DNA of 64,000 bases, taken from Rhodospirillaceae bacterium (lineage in GTDB: Bacteria; Pseudomonadota; Alphaproteobacteria; Thalassobaculales; Thalassobaculaceae). Below the pieces are notes generated by a model. That model was not told where the DNA came from. It ran no database searches and worked only from the letters and a program-made list of their open reading frames with translations. Of the stretch, positions 9,367-17,287 are shown piece by piece. A program made the translations under genes and the position numbers. The DNA lies in contig JAGYJX010000006.1 of assembly GCA_018401495.1 (NCBI GenBank), positions 186,001 to 250,000 of the forward strand, read 5' to 3'. Every line of letters starts with the position of its first letter. Position 1 is the stretch's first letter.

Positions 9367-10002
9367 ATGAGCGACAACGTGTTCGGTACCGACGGTACTG
9401 GCGCCCCCAAACCTGACGCCAACCGCCCGCCGGCACGCGCACGGCCGACAGGCGCCGCCCCGGCCCCGGCGGCGGCGAAGCCGGCGGCAGCCGGCAAGGC
9501 CAAACCCGCTGCCCCTGCTGCGGCGGCGACCACCCCGACCGCCTCGGCCCCGGCCGCGACGGCCGAAACCCCGCGCGACGACATGACGCGTGTGCTCGGG
9601 CAGATCGTCACCCTGCTCGGCCAGTCGGCCGGGCACCGTCACGTGTTCGTATCCGACCTCGAGTGGCTGGTTCTGCCGGCGCTCATGGCCCGACAGGCCC
9701 GGGTGTGGCGACGGCAGACCGAGAACGGTGCCGTGCCGGTCATGTACGCCTCCTGGGCGCTGGTCGACGCCGAGGTCGAGGCCCGGCTCCGCCAGGGTCA
9801 GATGCGCCTGAAGCCGAATGAGTGGCGCTGCGGCGACCGCGCCTGGCTGGTCGACCTGGTGGCGCCGTTCGGCGGATCCGACACCGCGCTTGCGGAACTG
9901 GCCGACCAAGTCTTTCCCGGCAAGGTCCTGCACGTTCTCGCGACCAGCGCGACCGGCGGTTTTTCCGTGCGCGAGGTCCGCGGCAAGGCAAAGCCGGATT
10001 GA
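9367..10002 (+). CDS. RTX toxin-activating (HlyC-type) lysine acyltransferase
   Basis: HlyC-family enzymes transfer a fatty acyl group from acyl-ACP to internal lysines of RTX protoxins. Residues 75-211 follow the HlyC pattern closely: RVLGQIVTLLGQSAGHRHVF with H90 at the catalytic histidine position, LVLPALMARQ, VPVMYASWALVDAEVEARL, and the signature WRCGDRAWLVDLVAPFGG with D163 at the catalytic aspartate position. Residues 1-70 are a low-complexity Ala/Pro-rich extension absent from classical HlyC. No RTX toxin, hlyB or hlyD is visible in this window, so the target is unknown. It follows the universal stress gene by 15 bp. The family call is strong; the biological role is open. Confidence 0.85.
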   Translation: MSDNVFGTDGTGAPKPDANRPPARARPTGAAPAPAAAKPAAAGKAKPAAPAAAATTPTASAPAATAETPRDDMTRVLGQIVTLLGQSAGHRHVFVSDLEWLVLPALMARQARVWRRQTENGAVPVMYASWALVDAEVEARLRQGQMRLKPNEWRCGDRAWLVDLVAPFGGSDTALAELADQVFPGKVLHVLATSATGGFSVREVRGKAKPD

Positions 10003-10286
10003 CTCCATGAGACGATCGCAAGTCGGTCCGCGTCGACTTTTGGGTCGACGTGAATGACAGGGCCCGGCTGAACCAAAAAAGTATCGACGCTAACAACCGG
10101 GGTGACTCTACTGGGTGGATACCTGTGCGCGGTCCGATCGGAATCTCGCTATACAGGGCTGAAATTTCCAGTTGATCGATCAGTGTTGCTCGCGTCCGCG
10201 TTCTGTTTGTCGATAACGGTCTAAACGGGGGAGCTTTGATTGGCCGGTCAGGTCAAGCCAAAGCCAAAAAAAATCAGGGGGACGAC
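10003..10286. other. Intergenic region with a short hairpin and no gene seen
   Basis: The 284 bp are more AT-rich than the surroundings. A 7-bp perfect stem (CGTCGAC at 10031-10037, GTCGACG at 10044-10050, loop ttttgg) lies shortly after the acyltransferase stop, but no T-run follows, so it is at most a weak terminator. The 13-mer ttgctcgcgtccg at 10186-10198 recurs inside the next gene at 10302-10314. The region probably contains the promoter of the exported-protein gene, but I cannot point to clear -35/-10 boxes. Confidence 0.4.
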
Positions 10287-11309
10287 ATGATTCGATCTGC
10301 ATTGCTCGCGTCCGGGATTCTGCTTTCTTCCGCCATCGCGGGCCATGCATCCGACGCGCCAGGTTCCGCCGCTGGACTGCTCAGCAGCGCCGAAGAACTC
10401 TTCCCGATCGTGGCGGTCGCCGGGGACGCGGCTGCCCAGGCGGATGACCGTATCCGAGCCCTGAACGCCAGTATGCGGGCGAACTACGCCCGGACACTGT
10501 CGCGTGTTTCCGCCAGCATCGACCCGGTCCTCGTCGTTCAGTTCGATGGCGTCGGGGGCACGTTCAACCTCCGCGACGGCGACCGCTTCGTGCGGGTGCA
10601 GCCGGTGCCGGCCAGTTACGAGCTCGCCAAGAGCGTCGCCCATGTGCCTCTGGACCTCTTTGTCATCATCGCCCCGTATCTGGACGCGCCGGCGGGAGGC
10701 GAGTGGCAGGCCCCGTTGAGCGCGTCGGCCACCCGAATCCGCGCCGCGCTGGAACACCTCGAGACCGTCAACCTCGGCGACACCGCCAAGGCCGACACGA
10801 AGATCGTCCTGACGGAATCCCTCGCCTTCGCCGATGGTGCGCTGGCGCGGCGGGAGTTCTCGCAGGCCGACTACATGACCTATTCCAGGCGCATCTTCGA
10901 CGCCGTCGGTCGCTTGCGGGCCTATGCTGCCGAAATCCAGATCGGCGCCATCATCGCCCAGCTCAAGGCATGGCGGGCCGAGATGGGCGAGGAGCGCTGG
11001 CGGGACCTGTCGGCGGCCGTCATCGCCCCCTACACCCTCAGTCAGGGGGACGGGGTCACCCAGGTGCTGCGCCGCATGATGGATCCCGAGCGCGTGGAAC
11101 GCCGGCTGATCAAGGTAGGCGGCGACTACGGCAACAACCTCGACGTCGCGATCAGCGTGTTCGGCCGGCTGTATCTCGACGGCCTCGCGGCCCGACTGGT
11201 CTTCGCGCAGGATCTGCCGATGGGACAGGAGATGACGCAGTCGCTCAGCACGTCGCGGGACCTCATGTCGGTGCCCGCCAGCGAGGTGGTGGATCGGCTG
11301 TTGCGTTAG
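10287..11309 (+). CDS. Exported protein of unknown function
   Basis: I do not recognise this protein. Start ATG 10287 is preceded by a strong aggggga site; a longer in-frame start at 10236 has no ribosome site. The first 22 residues (MIRSALLASGILLSSAIAGH) look like a cleavable Sec signal with a plausible cut after GHA, so the product is probably periplasmic. The mature part, about 318 aa, is mostly helical in character, with no cysteines and no transmembrane segments. LVVQFDGVGGTFNLRDGDRFVR at about residues 89-110 is the most distinctive strand-rich piece. No enzyme motif is evident. It is separated from the acyltransferase by 284 bp and probably has its own promoter. Confidence 0.75.
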   Translation: MIRSALLASGILLSSAIAGHASDAPGSAAGLLSSAEELFPIVAVAGDAAAQADDRIRALNASMRANYARTLSRVSASIDPVLVVQFDGVGGTFNLRDGDRFVRVQPVPASYELAKSVAHVPLDLFVIIAPYLDAPAGGEWQAPLSASATRIRAALEHLETVNLGDTAKADTKIVLTESLAFADGALARREFSQADYMTYSRRIFDAVGRLRAYAAEIQIGAIIAQLKAWRAEMGEERWRDLSAAVIAPYTLSQGDGVTQVLRRMMDPERVERRLIKVGGDYGNNLDVAISVFGRLYLDGLAARLVFAQDLPMGQEMTQSLSTSRDLMSVPASEVVDRLLR

Positions 11310-11382
11310 CGGCCCGGGCCTAGCGCGACGATCCTGCGGCGCAAGCGTGGGTTCCGAGCATCTCGCATCTGCGAACGTGGCC

Positions 11383-11396
11383 TTGATCCAGGTCAA
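11383..11396 (+). promoter_or_regulatory. Fnr/FixK-type box upstream of ccoN
   Basis: The sequence TTGATCCAGGTCAA matches the Fnr/FixK/Anr consensus TTGAT-N4-ATCAA at nine of ten defined positions. It lies 83-96 bp upstream of the ccoN start, the expected place for oxygen-controlled activation of cbb3 oxidase genes by an Fnr-family regulator. The regulator gene itself is not in the window. Confidence 0.75.
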
Positions 11397-11478
11397 GGCT
11401 GCTCCGTCCAACCCCTCCTAGGGTCCAAGTGTTGCCCGCGCCAGCGGGCCCTTGCGACTCTTGGGGGGTGTTAAGACC

Positions 11479-13153
11479 ATGCGAGCGAGCGACGGCACCA
11501 TCGACGTGCTAGGCCTCGACTGGGCGGTCGGACTTCTGCTCGGTGTCGGTGCGGTCATCAGCCTCTTTCTGATGGCCGGCGCGCCGAGCTGGGAGTTCGG
11601 CTTCCACGGAGCCCTGTTCCTGGCGTTCTTCATCGGCGGCTGCTTCCTGCTGGTGAAGCGCCGGTTCGATCTGCGGGACGGACTGATCGTGGCCCCGCGG
11701 ATCGCCGACGGGCTGGCCTACAATGACGGTCCGATCCGGCTGGCGGTGATCGCCGCGGTGATCTGGGGACTCGCCGGCTTTCTGGTCGGCGTGATCATCG
11801 CCTTCCAGCTGGCGTTTCCCGGCGTTGAACCTGGATCTGCCGTGGACGAATTTCGGCCGGCTGCGGCCGCTGCACACCTCGGCGGTGATCTTCGCGTTCG
11901 GCGGCAACGTCCTGATCGCGACCTCGTTCCACGTGGTGCAGCGCACCTGCAAGGCCCGACTGGCCGGCGAGATCGCGCCGTGGTTCGTGGTCTGGGGCTA
12001 TCAGCTGTTCATCGCCCTCGCCGGCACCGGCTACCTGCTCGGGATCACCCAGAGCAAGGAGTACGCCGAGCCGGAATGGTACGTCGACCTGTGGCTGACG
12101 ATCGTCTGGGTCACCTACCTGCTGGTGTTCCTGGCGACTCTGTGGCGCCGGCGCGAGCCGCACATCTTCGTGGCGAACTGGTTCTACCTGGCCTTCATCG
12201 TGACGATCGCGATGCTGCACGTGGTGAACAACCTGGCGTTGCCGGTGTCGTTCACCGGGCCGAAGAGCTACACCGCGTTCGCCGGCGTCCAGGATGCGCT
12301 GACCCAGTGGTGGTACGGCCACAACGCCGTCGGCTTCTTCCTGACCGCCGGGTTCCTGGCGATCATGTACTATTATATCCCGAAGCGCGCCGAGCGGCCG
12401 ATCTACTCCTACCGGCTCTCGATCGTGCACTTCTGGTCGCTGATCTTCCTCTACATCTGGGCCGGCCCGCACCACCTGCACTACACCGCGCTGCCGGAGT
12501 GGTCGCAGACCCTCGGCATGACCTTCTCGGTGATGCTGTGGATGCCGAGCTGGGGCGGCATGATCAACGGCCTGATGACCCTGTCGGGGGCGTGGGACAA
12601 GCTCCGCACCGACCCGGTCCTGCGCATGATGGTGGTCTCGGTCGCGTTCTACGGCATGAGCACCTTCGAAGGCCCGGTCATGTCGATCAAGGCCGTGAAC
12701 TCGCTCAGCCACTACACCGACTGGACCGTCGGCCACGTGCACTCCGGGGCGCTCGGCTGGGTCGGCTTCATCAGCTTCGGCGCGCTGTACTGCCTGGTGC
12801 CGATCCTGTGGAACCGCGAGCGGCTGTACTCGCTGGCGCTGGTCAGCTGGCACTTCTGGATCGCGTCGATCGGCATCGTCCTCTACATCACCGCGATGTG
12901 GGTGTCGGGCATTCTGCAGGGCCTGATGTGGCGGGCCTACGACAGCCTCGGCTTCCTCGAGTACTCGTTCGTCGAGACCGTCGAGGCCATGCATCCCTTC
13001 TACGTGATCCGGGCCTGCGGCGGCGTGCTGTTCCTCATCGGCGCCCTGATCATGACCTACAACCTGTGGCGCACGGCCCGCGGTGACGTGGCGGAGGAAG
13101 CGGGTGCGCCCGTTCCGGTCCGCGCGGCGACCGCCGGCGCGGTGGGAGGCTGA
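11479..13153 (+). CDS. ccoN: cbb3-type cytochrome c oxidase subunit I, frameshifted
   Basis: Catalytic heme b/b3-CuB membrane subunit of the high-affinity cbb3 oxidase in the inner membrane. The start chosen is ATG 11479, 10 bp after a gggggg run; earlier starts lack a better site. Three predicted helices precede the point near 11821 where one surplus base moves the frame; repair gives [12 protein letters not shown]. The long remainder carries [52 protein letters not shown] (CuB histidine region) and the [14 protein letters not shown] heme-ligand helix. Repaired length is about 557 aa, normal for CcoN with its extra N-terminal helices. It is the first gene of ccoNOQP and is preceded by an Fnr-type box. 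Confidence 0.95.
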
Positions 13154-13157
13154 TCCC

Positions 13158-13898
13158 ATGTCGGTAATGAACCATCACGGCAAGGTCGAGAAGAACTCGA
13201 TCCTGCTGACTGTGCTGGTGCTGATCGTGGTCTCGATCGGCGGCATCGTCGAACTGGCGCCGCTGTTCTACCTGGAAAGCACCATCGAGAAGGTCACCGG
13301 TGTGCGGCCGTACACCCCGCTCGAACTGGCCGGCCGGAACATCTACATCCGGGAAGGCTGCTACAACTGCCACAGCCAGATGGTGCGGCCGTTCCGCGAC
13401 GAGAACGAGCGCTACGGCCACTACTCGCTGGCGGCGGAGAGCATGTACGACCGCCCGTTCCAGTGGGGCTCCAAGCGCACCGGCCCGGATCTCGCCCGGG
13501 TCGGCGGCCGCTACTCCGACGAGTGGCACCGTGCGCACACCATCAACCCGCGTTCGGTGGTGCCGGAATCGATCATGCCGGGTTACCCGTTCCTGGCCCG
13601 GACCGAGCTCAAGTTCGACGACATCGCCCAGCATCTGCAGGCCAACGCCACGCTCGGCGTTCCCTACGACGAGGCGATGATCGCTGCCGCCCGGGCCGAC
13701 GTGAGGCTGCAGGCGACGGTCGACGGTGACGGGCTGGAGGATTTCCAGGCCCGCTATCCGAAGGCCCAGGCCCGCGACTTCGATGGCGACCCGAACCGGA
13801 TCACCGAACTGGACGCCCTGATCGCCTATCTGCAGATGCTCGGCACGCTGGTCGACTTCCGGGTCTACCAGCCGACGGCCGGCGACAACGCCCGGTGA
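13158..13898 (+). CDS. ccoO: cbb3-type cytochrome c oxidase subunit II (monoheme)
   Basis: Membrane-anchored monoheme cytochrome c subunit of the cbb3 oxidase. ATG 13158 starts 5 bp after the ccoN stop; the longer upstream frame is overlap with ccoN. One N-terminal membrane helix (residues about 12-38, [20 protein letters not shown]) anchors a periplasmic domain. The heme motif CYNCH is followed by [18 protein letters not shown], the CcoO signature, and the axial Met region [11 protein letters not shown]. At 246 aa it is standard length. Confidence 0.96.
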   Translation: MSVMNHHGKVEKNSILLTVLVLIVVSIGGIVELAPLFYLESTIEKVTGVRPYTPLELAGRNIYIREGCYNCHSQMVRPFRDENERYGHYSLAAESMYDRPFQWGSKRTGPDLARVGGRYSDEWHRAHTINPRSVVPESIMPGYPFLARTELKFDDIAQHLQANATLGVPYDEAMIAAARADVRLQATVDGDGLEDFQARYPKAQARDFDGDPNRITELDALIAYLQMLGTLVDFRVYQPTAGDNAR

Positions 13899-13908
13899 GG
13901 GGCTGGCC

Positions 13909-14058
13909 ATGACCTACAGCGACGTCTCGATGTTCGCCCAATCCTGGGGGCTCCTGTTCCTGGTGACCCTGTTCCTGTCGGCCTGCGCCTACGCGCTCTG
14001 GCCGGGCAACCGCGCCCGGTTCGACGAAGCCGCCCGCCTGCCCCTCGAGGAGGACTGA
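13909..14058 (+). CDS. ccoQ: cbb3-type cytochrome oxidase small subunit
   Basis: A 49-aa single-helix protein (MTYSDVSMFAQSWGLLFLVT...LPLEED) between ccoO and ccoP, exactly where ccoQ/fixQ lies in fixNOQP operons. The helix ends before a charged tail of the FixQ kind (GNRARFDEAARLPL). It stabilises the oxidase complex in studied species. It starts 10 bp after ccoO and ends 3 bp before ccoP. Confidence 0.9.
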   Translation: MTYSDVSMFAQSWGLLFLVTLFLSACAYALWPGNRARFDEAARLPLEED

Positions 14059-14061
14059 TCC

Positions 14062-14934
14062 ATGGCGACCGTCTCGGAAAAGGACTCCGTCACCGGGGTC
14101 GACACCACCGGCCACGAGTGGGACGGCATCAAGGAACTCGACAACCCGCTGCCGCGCTGGTGGCTGTGGATATTCTACGCCTGCATCGTCTGGTCGGTCG
14201 GCTATTGGGTGCTGATGCCGGCCTGGCCGCTTGTCTCGAGCTACACCAAGGGCGTGCTCGGGTACTCGCAGCGTGAAATCCTGATCGAGGAACTCGCGGC
14301 GGCGAAGGCCGGGCAGGCGGAGTGGCTGAACCGCATCGAGGCTGCCACCGTCGACGAGATCCGCGCCGACCCGCAATTGCTGGAGTTCGCCATGGCCGGC
14401 GGACGCTCGGCGTTCGCGGTCAACTGCTCGCAATGCCACGGCCAGGGTGCGGCAGGGTTCACCGGCTATCCGAACCTCAACGACGACGACTGGCTGTGGG
14501 GCGGCACGCCGGAACAGATCCTGCACACCATCACCCACGGCATCCGCAACACCGAGGATCCCGACGCCCGCTGGTCGCAGATGCCGGCGTTCGGGAAGGA
14601 CGGCGTGCTCGACCGGGCCCGGATCGTCGAGGTCGTCGACTACGTCATGGCGCTGTCGGGCCAGGCCCACGACGCCAATCGCGCCGAGGCCGGCAAGGCG
14701 GTGTTCGCCGAGCAGTGCGCGGCCTGCCACGCCGACAACGGCACCGGCAACATCGAGTTGGGCGCGCCCAACCTGACCGACGCCATCTGGCTGTACGGCG
14801 GCGACCGTGCGGCCCTGACCGAGAGCGTCGCCAACGCCCGCTTCGGCATCATGCCGCCCTGGGGTTCCAGGCTGGACGAAGCCACGCTGAAGCAGCTCGC
14901 CGTCTACGTCCACGCCCTCGGCGGCGGACAGTAG
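14062..14934 (+). CDS. ccoP: cbb3-type cytochrome c oxidase subunit III (diheme)
   Basis: Diheme cytochrome c subunit that receives electrons for the cbb3 oxidase. The N-terminal segment has the family motif HEWDGIKELDNPLPRWWLW followed by a single membrane helix (residues about 33-55). Two periplasmic heme c motifs are present, CSQCH (about residue 122) and CAACH (about residue 219), each with a downstream Met ligand region (SQMPAFG, IMPPWGS). At 290 aa it is of normal length. It is the last structural gene before a repeat-filled gap and ccoG. Confidence 0.96.
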   Translation: MATVSEKDSVTGVDTTGHEWDGIKELDNPLPRWWLWIFYACIVWSVGYWVLMPAWPLVSSYTKGVLGYSQREILIEELAAAKAGQAEWLNRIEAATVDEIRADPQLLEFAMAGGRSAFAVNCSQCHGQGAAGFTGYPNLNDDDWLWGGTPEQILHTITHGIRNTEDPDARWSQMPAFGKDGVLDRARIVEVVDYVMALSGQAHDANRAEAGKAVFAEQCAACHADNGTGNIELGAPNLTDAIWLYGGDRAALTESVANARFGIMPPWGSRLDEATLKQLAVYVHALGGGQ

Positions 14935-14973
14935 GGAATTGCCGCGATGACCTCCCTCGTCCTCTCGCCTTTC

Positions 14974-15236
14974 GTCGTCATCCCGGAGCGTGCCGCCGCT
15001 GGCGGCACGCATCCGGGACCCGCGGCGCGACGGCGGCTCGCCGACGGTGCTGCCGCCGGAGCGGCGGGTGGGTCCCGGCTCGCGCTGCGCTTGGCCGGGA
15101 TGACGACAGAAAGAGCGGAGGCCCTCCCCCTACGTCGTCATCCCGGACCGGCCCGCCGCCGGCGGGACGGGTCCGGGACCCACGGCGCGACGATCGCCTG
15201 CCGCCGGTTCGCGCTGCGCTTGGCCGGGATGACGAC
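14974..15236. repeat. Two tandem 'cgtcatcccgg' palindromic intergenic elements
   Basis: Two diverged units (14974-15107 and 15134-15236) each open with gtcgtcatcccgga and close with the reverse complement (ggccgggatgacgaca). The internal arms include ggtcccggct and gacccgcggcgcgac. This fills most of the 344-bp gap between ccoP and ccoG. The arrangement is typical of a dispersed alphaproteobacterial intergenic palindrome; related sequence recurs at 45672-45990. I see no gene or clear promoter in the gap other than the ribosome site aggggagg before ccoG. Confidence 0.85.
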
Positions 15237-15278
15237 AGGGTGGGGTGCCGATCGCGCGGGCGAGGGGAGGACCGCGCC

Positions 15279-16769
15279 ATGAATCTCATGGAACTCGCGA
15301 AGTCGGCCGAGCTGGGCGCGAGCCCGGTCGAGGAATCCGATGTAGCTGCGGTCAACCGCAAGGAAAACCGGCCTCTCTACAAGGCGCGGGAGCCGATATA
15401 TCCCAAGCTTGCCCATGGCACCTATCGGCGGATCAAGTGGGCGGTGATGGCGGTCACCCTTGCCGTCTACTATCTCACACCCTGGATTCGCTGGGATCGT
15501 GGGCCGAACCTGCCGGACCAGGCGGTTCTGATCGACTTTCCGGCCCGGCGCTTCTACTTCTTCTTCATCGAGATATGGCCGCAGGAGGTCTATTATCTCA
15601 CCGGCCTGCTGATCCTGGCGTCGTTCGGGCTCTTCCTGATCACCGCCCTGGCGGGGCGGGTCTGGTGCGGCTACACCTGCCCGCAGACCGTCTGGACCGA
15701 CCTGTTCATCATGGTCGAGCGGCTGGTCGAGGGCGACCGGGCCGAGCGAATCCGGCTCGCCAAGGCGCCGATGTCGCCCGGCAAGGCCGCCAAACGCGTC
15801 GTCAAACATGGCGTCTGGCTGCTGATCGCGATGGCCACCGGCGGTGCCTGGGTGTTCTATTTTGCCGACGCGCCGAGCCTGCTGGCCGACCTGTTGACCC
15901 TTCAGGCGATGCCGATCGCCTACATCACCATCGCGGTCCTTACCTTCACCACCTACGCCCTCGGCGGGCTGATGCGGGAGCAGGTCTGCACCTACATGTG
16001 CCCGTGGCCGCGCATCCAGGCGGCGATGCAGGACGAGGACTCGCTGATCGTCTCCTACAAGGATGATCGCGGCGAGCCGCGGCTGCCGTATCGCAAGGGC
16101 CAGGACTGGTCGACGCGCGCCGACTGCATCGATTGCCGACAGTGCGTCGCGGTGTGCCCGATGGGCATCGACATCCGCGACGGTCAGCAACTCGAGTGCA
16201 TTGCCTGCGCGCTCTGCATCGACGCCTGCGACGACGTGATGGCCAAGATCGGACGTCCGCGCGGGCTGATCGATTACGACACCCTGAGCAACCATGATCG
16301 ACGCAAGCGCGGCGAAGCGACCTGGGTACGCTGGATCCGCCCGCGAACGATCCTGTACGCGGCGCTGATCGTGGCCGTCGCGGCGGTGATGGTGTTCGCG
16401 CTCGGCACCCGCTCGACCCTCGACGTCAACGTCCAGCACGACCGCAATCCATTGTTCGTGCGGCTCACCGACGGGTCGGTGCGAAACGGCTATACCGTGA
16501 AGATCCTGAACAAGGAGCACGCGGCCGCGCGGTTCGCTATCGCCTTCGAGGGGCTGCCTGCCCATCAGGTGTCGATCGTCGGACGCGAGCCGGGCGAGAG
16601 CGCCGGCATCGACGTCGCCTCCGACCGGCTGGCGGCGTTCCGCGTCTTTGTCTCGGTGCCCGCCGAGGCGCTCGACGGCGACGCCACAGACATCACCGTC
16701 GTGATCACCGAAGAGGGGGGCGGTCGGACCGCACGCACCTCCTCGATCTTCCGGGGACCGGAGAAATGA
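15279..16769 (+). CDS. ccoG: Cytochrome c oxidase accessory protein CcoG (FixG)
   Basis: Polyferredoxin-like inner-membrane protein needed for cbb3 assembly; in studied bacteria it acts as a Cu(II) reductase for copper delivery. ATG 15279 follows gaggggagg; the frame is open much further upstream but only through the repeat region. Several membrane helices (for example about residues 50-70, 100-125 and 180-235) surround the FixG motif GRVWCGYTCPQTVWTDLF and QVCTYMCPWPRIQ. Ferredoxin-type cysteines follow: CIDCRQCVAVCPMGID and CIACALCIDACDDV. The C-terminal periplasmic Ig-like domain ends at 16769. Length 496 aa is normal. Confidence 0.95.
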   Translation: MNLMELAKSAELGASPVEESDVAAVNRKENRPLYKAREPIYPKLAHGTYRRIKWAVMAVTLAVYYLTPWIRWDRGPNLPDQAVLIDFPARRFYFFFIEIWPQEVYYLTGLLILASFGLFLITALAGRVWCGYTCPQTVWTDLFIMVERLVEGDRAERIRLAKAPMSPGKAAKRVVKHGVWLLIAMATGGAWVFYFADAPSLLADLLTLQAMPIAYITIAVLTFTTYALGGLMREQVCTYMCPWPRIQAAMQDEDSLIVSYKDDRGEPRLPYRKGQDWSTRADCIDCRQCVAVCPMGIDIRDGQQLECIACALCIDACDDVMAKIGRPRGLIDYDTLSNHDRRKRGEATWVRWIRPRTILYAALIVAVAAVMVFALGTRSTLDVNVQHDRNPLFVRLTDGSVRNGYTVKILNKEHAAARFAIAFEGLPAHQVSIVGREPGESAGIDVASDRLAAFRVFVSVPAEALDGDATDITVVITEEGGGRTARTSSIFRGPEK

Positions 16770-17287
16770 CCGTGCTGAACGAGACCGACCGCGGCTTCCG
16801 CCTGACCGGCCGGCACGTCCTGATCGCCATGCTGGCGTTCTTCGGCATCGTGGTCGGGGTCAACGTCACCTTCGTCCATCTGGCGCTCAGCACCTGGACC
16901 GGCCTGACCGACCACGACAGCTACCGCACCGGCCTGTCGTGGAACCGGACATTGGAGCGCGACGCGGCCCAGAAAGCCCTGGGCTGGACCACCGACATCG
17001 ACAGCCGATCGGCCTGGTCGGAGGCGAGCCAGGGCTGGCGCCTCGCCGTCACCCTGGTGGTGCGTGACGCGCACGGCCGGCCGGTAAACGGATTGTCGGT
17101 CGAGGGCGAGGCCCGTCACCCGGTCGCCGAGGCCGACGACCGGCCGCTGGCGTTCGCCGGGACAGCCGGCGGGGTCTATGCCGGCGTCGCCATCCTGCCC
17201 GGTGCCGGCAACTGGGAACTCAAGCTGACCGCGACGGCACCGGACGGCCAGGTTTACCGCATCGACACCGTCGCGACGGTCCGGTGA
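16766..17287 (+). CDS. ccoH: cbb3 oxidase assembly protein FixH/CcoH
   Basis: 173-aa FixH-family protein that helps cbb3 oxidase maturation. It overlaps ccoG by 4 bp (ATGA). One N-terminal membrane helix (HVLIAMLAFFGIVVGVNVTF, about residues 15-34) is followed by a periplasmic beta-domain with LSTWTGLTDHDSYRTGLSWN, a FixH-typical stretch. Its position between ccoG and the copper ATPase is diagnostic. Confidence 0.92.
   Translation: MTVLNETDRGFRLTGRHVLIAMLAFFGIVVGVNVTFVHLALSTWTGLTDHDSYRTGLSWNRTLERDAAQKALGWTTDIDSRSAWSEASQGWRLAVTLVVRDAHGRPVNGLSVEGEARHPVAEADDRPLAFAGTAGGVYAGVAILPGAGNWELKLTATAPDGQVYRIDTVATVR

Noticed and set aside
14322..16769. 815-aa open frame starting inside ccoP
   Set aside because: Only the part from 15279 is CcoG; the first third is out-of-frame ccoP and intergenic repeat.
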